Shown: positions 8,803 through 19,425, counted from the first letter of the stretch. The stretch is DNA of 64,000 nt from Flavobacterium pectinovorum (GCF_900142715.1 NZ_FRBX01000002.1:744001-808000), one strand, 5' to 3'. Program-made: numbers and translations. Notes: generated from the sequence alone by a model not told the origin.

Positions 8803-11800
8803 ATGAAGGCTTTTTTTCAAAACCTCAGGATTACAGATCAAAAAATAATCATCCATACCAATTCAGGAAAATCAATACCCATAATGGAAAACAAAGAAAA
8901 TATAAAATCAAACTTGCAAAGAATTACTGCGAGTATATTGGCTGTCATAATCTTTGGGCAAAGCGCACTTGCCTATAATTTTAGTACTGCCAAAACGGTA
9001 TCTTTTAATACAGCATCGGGAGCAAATACTCAAAATAACACACAGAAGCATGCGGCAGTATTGCCAAATTTGAAAGCAACGGATAGTAACAGCAAGAAAA
9101 AAACGACCGAAAACCTGCCTGATGAAAACAAACAACTTGTAATTCCTGCAGCCGAAAACGGAGGAGTAATTGGAGTATATGCCGGTAAACTTCTGGATAA
9201 TCCTGCAGATAATGTATTCCATTTTTCACTTAAGGAAAAACTTAACTCAGGAGATCGTGTTAAACTTGTTTACGAACTGCAGGGTATTTCAGATTATCAT
9301 GGTGCAGCAATCAGTATCAACGACGAATTTTCAAGAGGAGGTAACTGGGTGCAGAAAAGTGACCAGTGGAGCACGCAGGAACAATATATTAATACAGCAA
9401 GCCTGCAGCAGGGAAATAACACTCTTTTATTTTCATTACCCGAAAATGCAGCCTATGGTTATCAGGTTCGTAACCTTGCTTTGGTAATCGAAAAAGGGAA
9501 ATCAAAATCATTGCAATTAGACAATCTTACTGCTTTAAGTTATAATGGACAAGGATATATAAGTGGTTTTGTAGATGGATTAACAGCAGACAGCAAGATT
9601 AGTATTGAAGGAAAAGAAATTCCCCATCAAAACGGATTTTTTGAGTATGTCATGCCAGCGCAAAATGATTCAAAAGCAACTGTAAACATTACTGCAGCCG
9701 GACAAACTTTACATCAAAATATTGTAATGAAACCGGTTTCGGTAACACATAAGGAACCTTTATTGAATGTTCTTTCAGGAAGTTCAAAAACATTTATAAA
9801 AGGACAAAAAATGACATTGTCTATTGGTGCTGCAAGTATTGAAGTTGATAATACTGCTTTACTAGAAAATAAAACATTAAGCATTACCCCTTTACGCTCC
9901 ATTGATTTGCCGGCATTAGATCCTTTAATGACCAATTTAACAAATGGCAGAGGATATCGTTTTTTACCACATGGAGAACATTTTGCTGATGGAGCGGTGG
10001 TAAAATTAGGATACAACAAAGAATTACTTCCTCCAGGTTATACGGAAGAAGACATTCGTACTTTCTTTTTTGATAAAAACACAGGACATTGGGAAGCATT
10101 GGAGCGTGATAGTTTAGATGTTACAAATCAAATCATCATCTCAAAGACAACTCATTTTACCGATATGATCAACGGTGTTATCAAAACACCTGAATCTCCG
10201 GACACGCAAGGTTTTGCAGCAACCATGATGAACGACATCAAGGCAGCAGATCCTACAGCAGCAATACAAACCATACTGCCGCCAAGCGCAAACCAACAGG
10301 GATCTGCCAATTTAAGTTATGCTATCGAAGTGCCGCCAGCACGAAACGGAATGCAGCCCAGCATCAATGTAACTTATAATAGTGATGGAGGTAGTGGCTG
10401 GCTTGGTGAAGGCTGGGACATAGAAATACCTAAAATTACGGTAGATACCCGCTGGGGAGTACCGCGTTTTAGCCCTACAGAAGAAACAGAAACGTACAGC
10501 CTTAACGGCGTAATGCTAGTGCAAATGGACAACCAAAATGCAACAGTAGCGCATCGTGGTGATAAAATAGCCCGTAAAAGCGGTGAAGTACAATTTTATC
10601 CTAGAACGGAAAGTAATTTTAGTAAAATTATAAGGAAAGGAAATGGTACCAGTGATTACAGCTGGTATGTAACAGATAAAAGCGGTACTGTTTATATTTA
10701 CAGAGAAGCAATTAAAGGGCAGAATGGAAATATTGCAGAATGGTATCTGGGCCAAGTGACAAATACGCACGGTGATTACATGGCATATGTTTATAGTGCA
10801 GGAAATGAAACCGTTGGTAAAGTTTTCGCAGGCTCTAAAACTTTACTTTACATAGATTATGGCCGCATTAATACAACTTTATTCTCTCGTCTTCTCTTTA
10901 CAAGCGGTGCTGTTAAAACAGTAAAAACCAATAGCGGACGTTATGGGTTTTTAACTTCGCAGCAAAGATTACTGACTAATATTAAAGTAATAAATTTGGG
11001 TTATAATACTGTACGAAGTTATTCCTTTATATATAAAAAAGACGACGGGGCATTCAAGAAAACCCTTTTAGAAAAAATAGTACAAAATGATGCCAGCGGT
11101 GCCAAATTTAACGAACATGTTTTTGAATATTATGATGATGTAAAGGCAGCTGAAGGTTATGTGCCTTTTAAAAATGATACCGAAAACTGGAGTACCGGAA
11201 GCGATAAAATAACCGGTAATGGTGTTATTACTAAAACAGATATTACAAGAGATGGTGTTAGTTTCAATGACAAAATATCAGCATTAGGAGGTGGAGTTTC
11301 TACCTCTGAAGGATTCTCATTGTTTGTAGGAGTAGGCCTTGATGACAAAGTTTATGCTTCTGCAAGTAATACTATTGGGGCTAACTTTTCATTTTCACCT
11401 TCACAATCAAAGGGACTATTGGCCTTGGTGGATATTAATGGCGATGGTCTTGCTGATAAAGTTTTTAATGAATCAGGACATATTTATTACCGCCCGAATA
11501 TGGGTAATAATACTTTTGGAGATCGATTAGAGGTTCATGGAATCTCAACTATTTCATTTTCTAAATCAACAGCAACAAGTTATGGAGTAGTAGCAAAAAT
11601 TGGAATTGGATTTACAGTAGCTACAGTAGGAACAAGTTATGAAAATAGTAAGTCTATTAATAGTGCTTATTTTCAGGACGTTAATAATGATGGGCTAGTC
11701 GATTTGGTTCGTGACGGGGTGGTATACTTCAACCATATTGTCAATCTTAACGGTAATGCAATACCAACCTTTACTACTTCAAGCTCAGATACAGCCAGCC

Positions 11801-14800
11801 CTATAATGGGAGGCGGAACTATAGATACCAGTGTAACAGCGGTAGATCCGGCAGAACAAGCAGAGGCAATTGCCAATTCTCCTTTACACGATGTAGTAAG
11901 GGTATGGGAAGCACCTTTTGCAGGAACAATAAAAATAGAAAGTACAGCGACGCTTATTGCGCCAACAGGCAATTATGATGAAGCCGAATATGCTTTGGCA
12001 GATGGTGTATTTGTTGGGATCCAAAAAGGATCAACACAAATTGTAACACAGCAGCCACTAACAAAAACTTCACCTTCAGCAAATCTTTCAGCGGTTTCAC
12101 AGACTGTAACTAAAGGTGAAAAAATATATTTCAGGGTACAGTCCGGACGTACAGATTTGGCCAATGGTGCTTTTGATCAGGTCGACTGGAACCCGGTTAT
12201 TACTTATACCGATGTCGCCAGAACCAATTTGCCTACAAATCCAGACGGGCAGCAGCGTTTTAGCTATAGAGCAACAGAAGGTTTTATAGTAGATAATAAT
12301 ACGTCTAACATAGTAATCCAGAAAGTAAATGAGCCGGGCGCAGTACAGGTAACGGGGACATTTACAAAACCCATTACTAGTGACGCCGTTACGGTTAGCC
12401 TCTTAGGAAAAAACAGTTCAGGTATATTTAATACACTTTGGTGCAAAACCTATGCCGCTACAGAAACTGCTAATGGCGTATTAACAGCAAAAACGGTGCT
12501 GCCTGCCCTTACAGAAGAGTATCAGGAAGTAAAAATTACCATAACCAGTGATACGAATGTCGCTTGGGACAAAATAAGCTGGGATGCAAAACTAACGCAT
12601 TGTCCTTTAGGGCAATATAGTGCGATAACTCCGGTGCCTTCAGATGTTAATTGTACAGGAGTAAATTCTGCCAATATAACCGGAACATCAGATTATGAAA
12701 CAGTACCTTTTAAAGACTACGGCCTTTTTGGCACTCACTTAATAGAAGGACAATTGTACACAGCAGCAGCTGCAGGAACACTTACTTTGACACCGGCATT
12801 AACAGCAGTCAATACTAACGGAATTGCTTATAAAGTAACCTTATCTGCGAAAACAAGTACAGGAGTTTTATTAGGCAAGAAAAACTACACTATGCTAAAT
12901 GGCGCACTTACAGCTGCAACACCATTAGCAGTAACCGCAGCGGCAGGTGACAAAATCTGGATAGAATATACCGTATCTGATCGCACAGCTTTAGGAAATA
13001 GCGCAACAGCTGTAACGAAAGTAACTGTAAACGGAACTTCAATTACAGCAGCAGTATTTGCTCCGGTTTTATCTGATACCGAGAAATTTGGACCTATGCA
13101 ACGCCATTGGGGACAATTTATATACAATGCGATGGATGGGCGTTACAACCAGCCTATAAACGAAAGTAAACTCGTATTGCCGGATTCTGACAAAGCAGAA
13201 ACAGACCCTCGAAAAATGATTTTCACTATTATGACTCCAGATGTAACAACTAAAAAATATTGGTCGGGAGCAGATAATTTAACTTATATTAATGGGGCAA
13301 TAGTATCAAGTTCACGTTTGGGGGAAGATAATATAGTATTGACAAATCCATTAGAAGGCCTGGCTGTCGGAAATCTAAATACAAACAATCAATATTGTAC
13401 AGAGGGTTCAACGGCATTTGGAATTAATAAAATAACAAAAGCAAAAAGTGAAGCACGACAAATCGGGGCCGGTGCTTTTACAGTGAGTGAAGCAGATGGA
13501 AACTCTGAAGTCTTATCAGACTACCAGGACATGAACGGTGATGGTTTTCCGGATATTATTACCAAAGCAAATATCCAGATGACAAATAGTAAAGGTGGTT
13601 TTGACGGAGAAAATATAGCTATTAGTGGATTACACAGCAGTAGTTCTCAGTCTTATAGTATATCAGCAGGAGGTGGAGCAATGCATGCATCTTCAATAGC
13701 AACTGCACAAGGAGTTTATAATAAAGCGGCAAAAGCTCTTGCCGGGGAAAATAAAGGAGGGTCATGTGAAGCGGTAGAAAAAGCAGAAAAGACAGTTGCT
13801 AATGCAAAAGCCGCTTTAGATAAGGCCAAAGAGGAATCGTCTGCAGTTACCGTAAACGGTGGAATAAGTTATAATAAAGAAGAAACAGTTCAATCCTGGA
13901 CGGATCTTAATGGTGATGGATTGCCTGATAAGATACTAAGTAACAAAAAAGTACAGCTTAATTTAGGATATGGTTTCACAGAACCAATAGATTATGGACT
14001 GGAAGATATTACAAAAGGAGAATCTATATTTCCTAGTATAGGAATGGGAGTAGATTTGGGATCTTCATCGATCAGTGCAGGTTATGGAATTACCAAAACG
14101 ATTACATGGACTGATTTTAGTTTGCAGGATGTAAATGGTGATGGACTGGTAGATCAGGTGTTTAAGAATAATTTAGTTCGTTTGAATTTAGGAGATCGTT
14201 ACAGCGCGCCAATGTCATGGAATGGTTTAGGAGTTTTGGGACAGGTTTCTTCAACTGGAGAGTCCCTTAATACAGCGTTTACTGCTGTAGTACCAATACC
14301 TATTGTTCAAATTAAAATAGCAGTTAATCCAGGAGTAAGTGCAGGAATTTCAAGCAACCGTGTAGAAACAATGTTGCAAGACATCGACGGTGACGGTTTT
14401 CCTGATTATCTGACCTCTACGACAGATGATGCAATGGGCGTAAAACGCTCTACCATTGCGCGCACCAATAAGTTAAAATCAGTTCACACGCCGCTTGGAG
14501 GTGAGTTTATTGTAGACTATAGTCGAAGTACCCCAACATACGACCACCCGGGAGGGAAATGGGTAATGCAAAGTGTACTTGTAAAAGACGGAATCGCCAA
14601 CGATGGTCCTGATATGAAAACACAATTTGCGTATGCTAAAGGGAAATACGAACGTCACGAAAGAAGTTTTCTTGGTTTTGGAGAAGTAAAAACCCAAAGT
14701 ATCGATACAGAGAATGGCGATAAAGTATACAGAACACTAACACAAAATTACGATGTGTCTGATTATTATAATGCCGGGCATTTATTAAGTTCAGTTTTAG

Positions 14801-17800
14801 AAAGTAACGAGGGTGTAAACAGTACTTCAAATTCAGGAGTAAAATATAACCAAAGTAGTCAGGATTATTATACATATGGAGTAAAAGCAACAGGCGATAA
14901 ATATGATTTTACTCCAACAGCTAAAATATGTTCAGACAGGGGTGTGAGTTTTAATCCAGTTAAAAATACGACTTCTTTTGCCTATGAAGGAGGGACAACA
15001 CCACTTAAATTAAGTGAAATAAATAACGAGTACTATGTAGGGTCAGGTGATTTTGGTGATTTGAAGAGTTACAGTTATAAAGACAACAGCACCGGAAATT
15101 ATAAAACCGAGATTGGTTATGCTAATAATTTGACCAAGCATATTATAGGATTGCCAACGAGCAGCAAAGTTACGATGGGCAATCTGGCTGTACACGAGAT
15201 AAAAGCCGTTTACGACATGAATTATGACAATCATTTAACGCAGGTAAGCCAGAAGCTCAATGATAGCCAATGGGCTGTTACCGACATACAATATGATAAA
15301 TACGGAAATATAACCCAAAAAACACTCCCGGAAAATTATAAGAAACAGCGTTTGGTTTATAAATACCGCTATGACAATATATATAATATGTATCTGGAAG
15401 AAATTGTAGATAATTTTGAATTTCGCACCTACTTCAGGAATTATGATATGCAATATGGGATCGCACTGGAAACAGAGGATTTTAACGGATATGTAATGAA
15501 AAAAGAAATAGACGAATTTGGACGTTTGACCAAAGTACAAGGACCAAAAGAAGCTGCAACAGGACAGCCATACACCATAATGATGGATTATTTTCCAACT
15601 ACAATGGTCTCTAACGGAAATATCACCAGAACCGCTTATGCGAGAACGAAACATTTTGATGCTCAGCATCCAAATGATCCTATCGAAACCGTAACTTTTG
15701 TTGATGGATTAGGAAGGCCAATTCAGGTTAAGAAAGATGCTGCAATTACAAATAATACAACACCCGATCAACAAAGTGATGTAATGGTGGTTTCAGGCCG
15801 TGCGAAGTTTGATGCTTTTGGCCGTGCCAAAGAAGCCTACTACCCACAGACAGCACCTTTGGGCGATTGGAATAAATTTATGGATAGTTATGATTCGACT
15901 GCGCCGACCAAAACGACGTATGATATTTTGGACAGACCAATTACAACGACTTTGCCCGATGGTGCAGCAACTAAAATGGCTTATACTATAGAAAGTAATT
16001 TACTTAAAACAGAAGTTACAGATGCATTAAACAATACCAATGCAAGTTTTGCCAACGGTTCAGGACTGACCATGAAAACTCTTGATGCCAACAATGTGGC
16101 TACACAGTTTGGTTATGACGGAATAGGAAGAAATATTACCGTGACAGATGCGCAGGGACAACAAACAGTAAGCACTTATGATTTAGCCGACAGACGTATA
16201 CAAGTTATTCAGCCAGACGCCGGAAAAAGTACTTTTAAATTTGATCCTTTAGGGAATTTACTCGAAAGACAAACCGCGAATCTGGAAGCTAAAAGCAAAA
16301 AGATTACGTATGAATATGATTTCAACCGATTGACGAATATTAATTATCCGGAGCATCCTGAAAATAATGTACGGTATGTTTTTGGGTCTAAAAACGAGAG
16401 CCAGAACCGTAGAGGAAAGCTAATTTTGATGGAAGACGTTACAGGCGCACAAGAATTCTCATACGGTGTAATGGGCGAGATTGAAAGTATTCGTAGAACC
16501 GTAATTGTGCCTAATCAAGCCATTGCAACCTATGTTACAAGCTGGAAATATGACAGTTGGAACCGTTTGCAGGAAATGATTTATCCCGATCAGGAGAAAA
16601 TTAGTTATACCTACAATTCAGGAGGATTATTGCAGGCAGTGGCAGGCAAAAAAGCATATAGTTACAATTATGTAAACAAGATAGGCTATGATAAGTTTGA
16701 ACAAAGAAGTTATTTAAAATACTGTAACGGAACAGAGACCAAATACAATTACGAGCCTCTGAGAAGAAGATTGGATAATATGACCGTAGCTTCAGGAACA
16801 GGATATCAAGGTACCAATACGCCAAGAATGTTCATGAACAATAAATACCAGTACGACAAAGTAAGTAATGTACTGAATGTGACCAATAGCGCTGCAGGTG
16901 TAACAGCCAAAATGGGCGGTATGATGGCGCACAATTACAGTTACGATAATTTGTACCAGTTAACCGGTGCGAGTGGAGTGTACACAGGATCTGACCAAAA
17001 AACGGCCAATTACAACCTGACAATGAAATATGATGATCTGCACAATATTGTGAGCAAAACACAAAACGTAGCGCAGAACAAAGTAAGTGATCCGGGAGCT
17101 TTGAAAGCAGGTTATGTAATGAATTACAATTATAACAGTAATAACAAACACCAGCTCGATAATGTAACCGAAACAGAATACAGAACTAAAAATACAGACC
17201 CGAAAGTCGACAAGCAAAAAAACAACAAGTATGTTTATGATGCTAACGGAAACATGATTTACGTGAATACCGAAGAAGTAAAAGTTGACGGAAAAATAGC
17301 TGAAAAAGCATTTGAGAAAAAAATGCTTTGGGATGAAGAAAATCGTTTGGGAGCAGTAAGTATAAACGGTTATGTTTCATCTTACAGTTATGATGCGGGC
17401 GGAGAACGTATAACGAAAATGTCCGGAGGCGGACAAGGTATTTTTGTGAACTCTGTTTTCTCTGGAGGAAAAACTTCTACGAGTGATTTTTCACTGTATG
17501 TAAATCCTTATTTGGTAGCTCAGAATGGCGGAAGATACACCAAACATATTTATATAGGCTCACAGCGTATTGTAAGTAAGATTGGAGATTTCGACAGTTA
17601 TGGTGCAGACCCTCGAAGAGTTGAAAAAGCAGGGGAATCATTCTCTGGTGTAAAAGTAGATTATGATACTAAATACAAAAAATCGTTAGAAACAGTTAAA
17701 GCAAATTATGCTTCGCTTGACGTTCCTTACTATGGTTTGGATAATAATGATTATGTAAACGGACTTGGATTTTGTTGTAATCCTTCCGGAGGAACCGCTT

Positions 17801-18750
17801 CGGGTGGTTCTTCAACAGGAAAAATGACAGCCAAAAATGATAATGCCGAACTGCAGCAATTTTACTATCACCCTGATCATTTGGGAAGTTCTTCGTATAT
17901 TAGCAACTTAGATGGAGAGGTTGTTCAGCATGTAGAGTACGTACCTTTCGGGGAAGTTTTCTTGGAAGAGAAGAATGCTAAGTGGAATACGCCGTATTTA
18001 TTTACGAGCAAAGAACTTGACAGAGAGACGGGAATGTATTATTTTGGTGCTAGATATCAGGATCCGAAACTTGGGATTTTTATATCGGTTGACCCGTTGG
18101 CGGAGAAATTTAAAGGTTGGTCTTCATATGCTTACGCTCTTAATAATCCTTTGAAATTTATCGATCCTACGGGAATGAGTGCAGAGGAAAATAAATGGCA
18201 TCCTAACAAGAGTGGACTTTTAGTTAAGGATAAAGGAGATAATGCAGAAACGCTTAGGACATATGTGAATAAAAACTACGAAAATGCAGATTTAAGTAAG
18301 AAAGGTGCTGAGAAATTATATTCAACTATGAAAGATAATAAAGTAGATCTTGACAAGTTAAATCCAGAAACTTTAAATAAAAATTTATTTGGATATAATT
18401 ATCCCGGAGCTAATAATCCTAAGAAATACAATGGAAAATCTGATTATTCAGTAAAACCTACCGAAATAGAAATTCCTGCTTTTAATCACGACAAAGACTA
18501 TGATAAAATAGGAGCTGTTGGTGGAGGGGGGCTCTTTGTAGATTTAGCAACAACTACTGCTGATAATACATTCGTAAAAAGTATGGATAAATTGGTAGAT
18601 AAATATAGTAAGGCTGGAGAATATAAATTAATGAGTAAAGCCATTATTTTAAGAGATGGATTAAATGCCGCTTCATCTTTTAAACAAAGTTGGTCTAATA
18701 TTAGACAATCTTTGGTAGTTCCTGCATCTCTAACTAATCCATCATTTTAA
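8803..18750 (+). CDS. Giant SpvB/FG-GAP/RHS-repeat polymorphic toxin, PLA2-like C-terminal domain
   Basis: 3,315 residues, similar in architecture to fused insecticidal toxin-complex TcB/TcC proteins. A signal-like hydrophobic segment lies at residues 43-58, and an internal ATG at 8884 would make it a normal signal peptide; both starts are possible. Next come a beta-rich carbohydrate-binding-like region (about 110-225) and an SpvB-type segment from about 490. Six FG-GAP-like D-x-(N/D)-x-D-G repeats follow near residues 876, 957, 1575, 1703, 1775 and 1858. A long YD/RHS repeat shell spans about 2150-3080. The RHS core (YHPDHLGSSSYI, FGARYQDPKLGIFISVDPL, YAYALNNPLKFIDPTGM) ends near 3125. The last 190 residues are the variable toxin. 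They contain Y3200-P-G-A-N-N, H3229-D-K-D-Y-D and A3253-D-N-T-F, an order resembling parvovirus-type phospholipase A2 (calcium loop, His-Asp catalytic pair). The body is known architecture; the lipase activity is inferred. Confidence 0.85.
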   Translation: MKAFFQNLRITDQKIIIHTNSGKSIPIMENKENIKSNLQRITASILAVIIFGQSALAYNFSTAKTVSFNTASGANTQNNTQKHAAVLPNLKATDSNSKKKTTENLPDENKQLVIPAAENGGVIGVYAGKLLDNPADNVFHFSLKEKLNSGDRVKLVYELQGISDYHGAAISINDEFSRGGNWVQKSDQWSTQEQYINTASLQQGNNTLLFSLPENAAYGYQVRNLALVIEKGKSKSLQLDNLTALSYNGQGYISGFVDGLTADSKISIEGKEIPHQNGFFEYVMPAQNDSKATVNITAAGQTLHQNIVMKPVSVTHKEPLLNVLSGSSKTFIKGQKMTLSIGAASIEVDNTALLENKTLSITPLRSIDLPALDPLMTNLTNGRGYRFLPHGEHFADGAVVKLGYNKELLPPGYTEEDIRTFFFDKNTGHWEALERDSLDVTNQIIISKTTHFTDMINGVIKTPESPDTQGFAATMMNDIKAADPTAAIQTILPPSANQQGSANLSYAIEVPPARNGMQPSINVTYNSDGGSGWLGEGWDIEIPKITVDTRWGVPRFSPTEETETYSLNGVMLVQMDNQNATVAHRGDKIARKSGEVQFYPRTESNFSKIIRKGNGTSDYSWYVTDKSGTVYIYREAIKGQNGNIAEWYLGQVTNTHGDYMAYVYSAGNETVGKVFAGSKTLLYIDYGRINTTLFSRLLFTSGAVKTVKTNSGRYGFLTSQQRLLTNIKVINLGYNTVRSYSFIYKKDDGAFKKTLLEKIVQNDASGAKFNEHVFEYYDDVKAAEGYVPFKNDTENWSTGSDKITGNGVITKTDITRDGVSFNDKISALGGGVSTSEGFSLFVGVGLDDKVYASASNTIGANFSFSPSQSKGLLALVDINGDGLADKVFNESGHIYYRPNMGNNTFGDRLEVHGISTISFSKSTATSYGVVAKIGIGFTVATVGTSYENSKSINSAYFQDVNNDGLVDLVRDGVVYFNHIVNLNGNAIPTFTTSSSDTASPIMGGGTIDTSVTAVDPAEQAEAIANSPLHDVVRVWEAPFAGTIKIESTATLIAPTGNYDEAEYALADGVFVGIQKGSTQIVTQQPLTKTSPSANLSAVSQTVTKGEKIYFRVQSGRTDLANGAFDQVDWNPVITYTDVARTNLPTNPDGQQRFSYRATEGFIVDNNTSNIVIQKVNEPGAVQVTGTFTKPITSDAVTVSLLGKNSSGIFNTLWCKTYAATETANGVLTAKTVLPALTEEYQEVKITITSDTNVAWDKISWDAKLTHCPLGQYSAITPVPSDVNCTGVNSANITGTSDYETVPFKDYGLFGTHLIEGQLYTAAAAGTLTLTPALTAVNTNGIAYKVTLSAKTSTGVLLGKKNYTMLNGALTAATPLAVTAAAGDKIWIEYTVSDRTALGNSATAVTKVTVNGTSITAAVFAPVLSDTEKFGPMQRHWGQFIYNAMDGRYNQPINESKLVLPDSDKAETDPRKMIFTIMTPDVTTKKYWSGADNLTYINGAIVSSSRLGEDNIVLTNPLEGLAVGNLNTNNQYCTEGSTAFGINKITKAKSEARQIGAGAFTVSEADGNSEVLSDYQDMNGDGFPDIITKANIQMTNSKGGFDGENIAISGLHSSSSQSYSISAGGGAMHASSIATAQGVYNKAAKALAGENKGGSCEAVEKAEKTVANAKAALDKAKEESSAVTVNGGISYNKEETVQSWTDLNGDGLPDKILSNKKVQLNLGYGFTEPIDYGLEDITKGESIFPSIGMGVDLGSSSISAGYGITKTITWTDFSLQDVNGDGLVDQVFKNNLVRLNLGDRYSAPMSWNGLGVLGQVSSTGESLNTAFTAVVPIPIVQIKIAVNPGVSAGISSNRVETMLQDIDGDGFPDYLTSTTDDAMGVKRSTIARTNKLKSVHTPLGGEFIVDYSRSTPTYDHPGGKWVMQSVLVKDGIANDGPDMKTQFAYAKGKYERHERSFLGFGEVKTQSIDTENGDKVYRTLTQNYDVSDYYNAGHLLSSVLESNEGVNSTSNSGVKYNQSSQDYYTYGVKATGDKYDFTPTAKICSDRGVSFNPVKNTTSFAYEGGTTPLKLSEINNEYYVGSGDFGDLKSYSYKDNSTGNYKTEIGYANNLTKHIIGLPTSSKVTMGNLAVHEIKAVYDMNYDNHLTQVSQKLNDSQWAVTDIQYDKYGNITQKTLPENYKKQRLVYKYRYDNIYNMYLEEIVDNFEFRTYFRNYDMQYGIALETEDFNGYVMKKEIDEFGRLTKVQGPKEAATGQPYTIMMDYFPTTMVSNGNITRTAYARTKHFDAQHPNDPIETVTFVDGLGRPIQVKKDAAITNNTTPDQQSDVMVVSGRAKFDAFGRAKEAYYPQTAPLGDWNKFMDSYDSTAPTKTTYDILDRPITTTLPDGAATKMAYTIESNLLKTEVTDALNNTNASFANGSGLTMKTLDANNVATQFGYDGIGRNITVTDAQGQQTVSTYDLADRRIQVIQPDAGKSTFKFDPLGNLLERQTANLEAKSKKITYEYDFNRLTNINYPEHPENNVRYVFGSKNESQNRRGKLILMEDVTGAQEFSYGVMGEIESIRRTVIVPNQAIATYVTSWKYDSWNRLQEMIYPDQEKISYTYNSGGLLQAVAGKKAYSYNYVNKIGYDKFEQRSYLKYCNGTETKYNYEPLRRRLDNMTVASGTGYQGTNTPRMFMNNKYQYDKVSNVLNVTNSAAGVTAKMGGMMAHNYSYDNLYQLTGASGVYTGSDQKTANYNLTMKYDDLHNIVSKTQNVAQNKVSDPGALKAGYVMNYNYNSNNKHQLDNVTETEYRTKNTDPKVDKQKNNKYVYDANGNMIYVNTEEVKVDGKIAEKAFEKKMLWDEENRLGAVSINGYVSSYSYDAGGERITKMSGGGQGIFVNSVFSGGKTSTSDFSLYVNPYLVAQNGGRYTKHIYIGSQRIVSKIGDFDSYGADPRRVEKAGESFSGVKVDYDTKYKKSLETVKANYASLDVPYYGLDNNDYVNGLGFCCNPSGGTASGGSSTGKMTAKNDNAELQQFYYHPDHLGSSSYISNLDGEVVQHVEYVPFGEVFLEEKNAKWNTPYLFTSKELDRETGMYYFGARYQDPKLGIFISVDPLAEKFKGWSSYAYALNNPLKFIDPTGMSAEENKWHPNKSGLLVKDKGDNAETLRTYVNKNYENADLSKKGAEKLYSTMKDNKVDLDKLNPETLNKNLFGYNYPGANNPKKYNGKSDYSVKPTEIEIPAFNHDKDYDKIGAVGGGGLFVDLATTTADNTFVKSMDKLVDKYSKAGEYKLMSKAIILRDGLNAASSFKQSWSNIRQSLVVPASLTNPSF

Positions 18751-19056
18751 ATGAGAAATAAAAACTTATGTAAAGCACTAATAATAAGCTTTTTTTACGT
18801 ACTATTGGGAACTATCGCTGTTATGGTAAGTTTTCCTGATTATTCAATAATGGGTTTTGACTATAATAATCCTTTGTGGTTACCTCTAGTAATATTAACT
18901 ATTCCAGTAAATATTCTATTATTTGGCTTAGTAATGGTTGATATTTCCTTTATAGCTATCTTTATCCTACAATCAATAGTGTTTTTAATAACTTGGCTAG
19001 TAGTTTTTAAACTTCTAAATTTTATGAATAAGAGAAAGTACCCGAAAAGATCCTGA
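18751..19056 (+). CDS. Small membrane protein, candidate immunity protein of the RHS toxin
   Basis: 101 residues with three predicted transmembrane segments (about 8-28, 43-65 and 68-92) and a basic C-terminal tail. Its ATG follows the RHS stop codon with no gap (TAAATG), the usual place for a cognate immunity gene. An inner-membrane immunity protein would fit a toxin domain that attacks phospholipids. I recognise no family, and the pairing is inferred from position. It lacks an obvious promoter of its own. Confidence 0.6.
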   Translation: MRNKNLCKALIISFFYVLLGTIAVMVSFPDYSIMGFDYNNPLWLPLVILTIPVNILLFGLVMVDISFIAIFILQSIVFLITWLVVFKLLNFMNKRKYPKRS

Positions 19057-19120
19057 CCACAGCTCCCGCACGAATCCTTTCGTGTGGTTCAAAGAGCATC
19101 GACAAAGAATAAAAGAATTA

Positions 19121-19147
19121 AACCTCGCCAATTGGCGAGGTTTTTTT
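19121..19147 (+). terminator. Terminator after the RHS/immunity pair
   Basis: AACCTCGCCAATTGGCGAGG is a self-complementary stem followed by seven T. Just before it, CACGA and TCGTG (about 19070-19085) form a second small hairpin. Confidence 0.9.
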
Positions 19148-19193
19148 ATGTTTTAGAAATTCCAAACACAAACGAGATCGGCGTTTTTTTTAG

Positions 19194-19246
19194 AATAATG
19201 CCACCGCAGAAAGTTGTAATTGAAATGTTAAATTCCTGGCATTATT
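19194..19246. repeat. 10-bp inverted repeat with 33-base loop
   Basis: AATAATGCCA (19194-19203) and TGGCATTATT (19237-19246) are perfectly complementary. The right arm continues into an A-run and AATGC, which can also pair with GCATT in the arm. Confidence 0.6.
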
Positions 19247-19350
19247 TTAAAAAAAATGCTTAGCCTTGTGGCGATTGAACAAAATAAAAAACAAATCGTA
19301 GTGCGCAAGGGCAGAAGCGTTGGGGGTTTGCTAAAGGTCTTAAGGAAACG

Positions 19351-19425
19351 AGCTATTTTACATAATGAGTTTATAGTGCAGCGCGGGAGCGGTAGCACTA
19401 TAATGACTTATTATGTAACATAGCT
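19351..19425. repeat. Long imperfect hairpin (about 28 bp)
   Basis: The left arm 19351-19379 begins AGCTATTTTACATAAT and ends TTATAGTGC. It pairs with the right arm 19395-19425 (GCACTATAA to ACATAGCT) with two mismatches and a two-base bulge, around a GC-rich loop of about 15 bases. It has no T-run, so it is not a standard terminator. It may be a folded RNA, a cruciform recombination site or a repeat family member. Confidence 0.65.

Noticed and set aside
15235..15669. 144-residue antisense ORF within the RHS gene and several similar ones
   Set aside because: They are antisense to a continuous, clearly coding RHS frame and have hydrophobic, compositionally odd translations.
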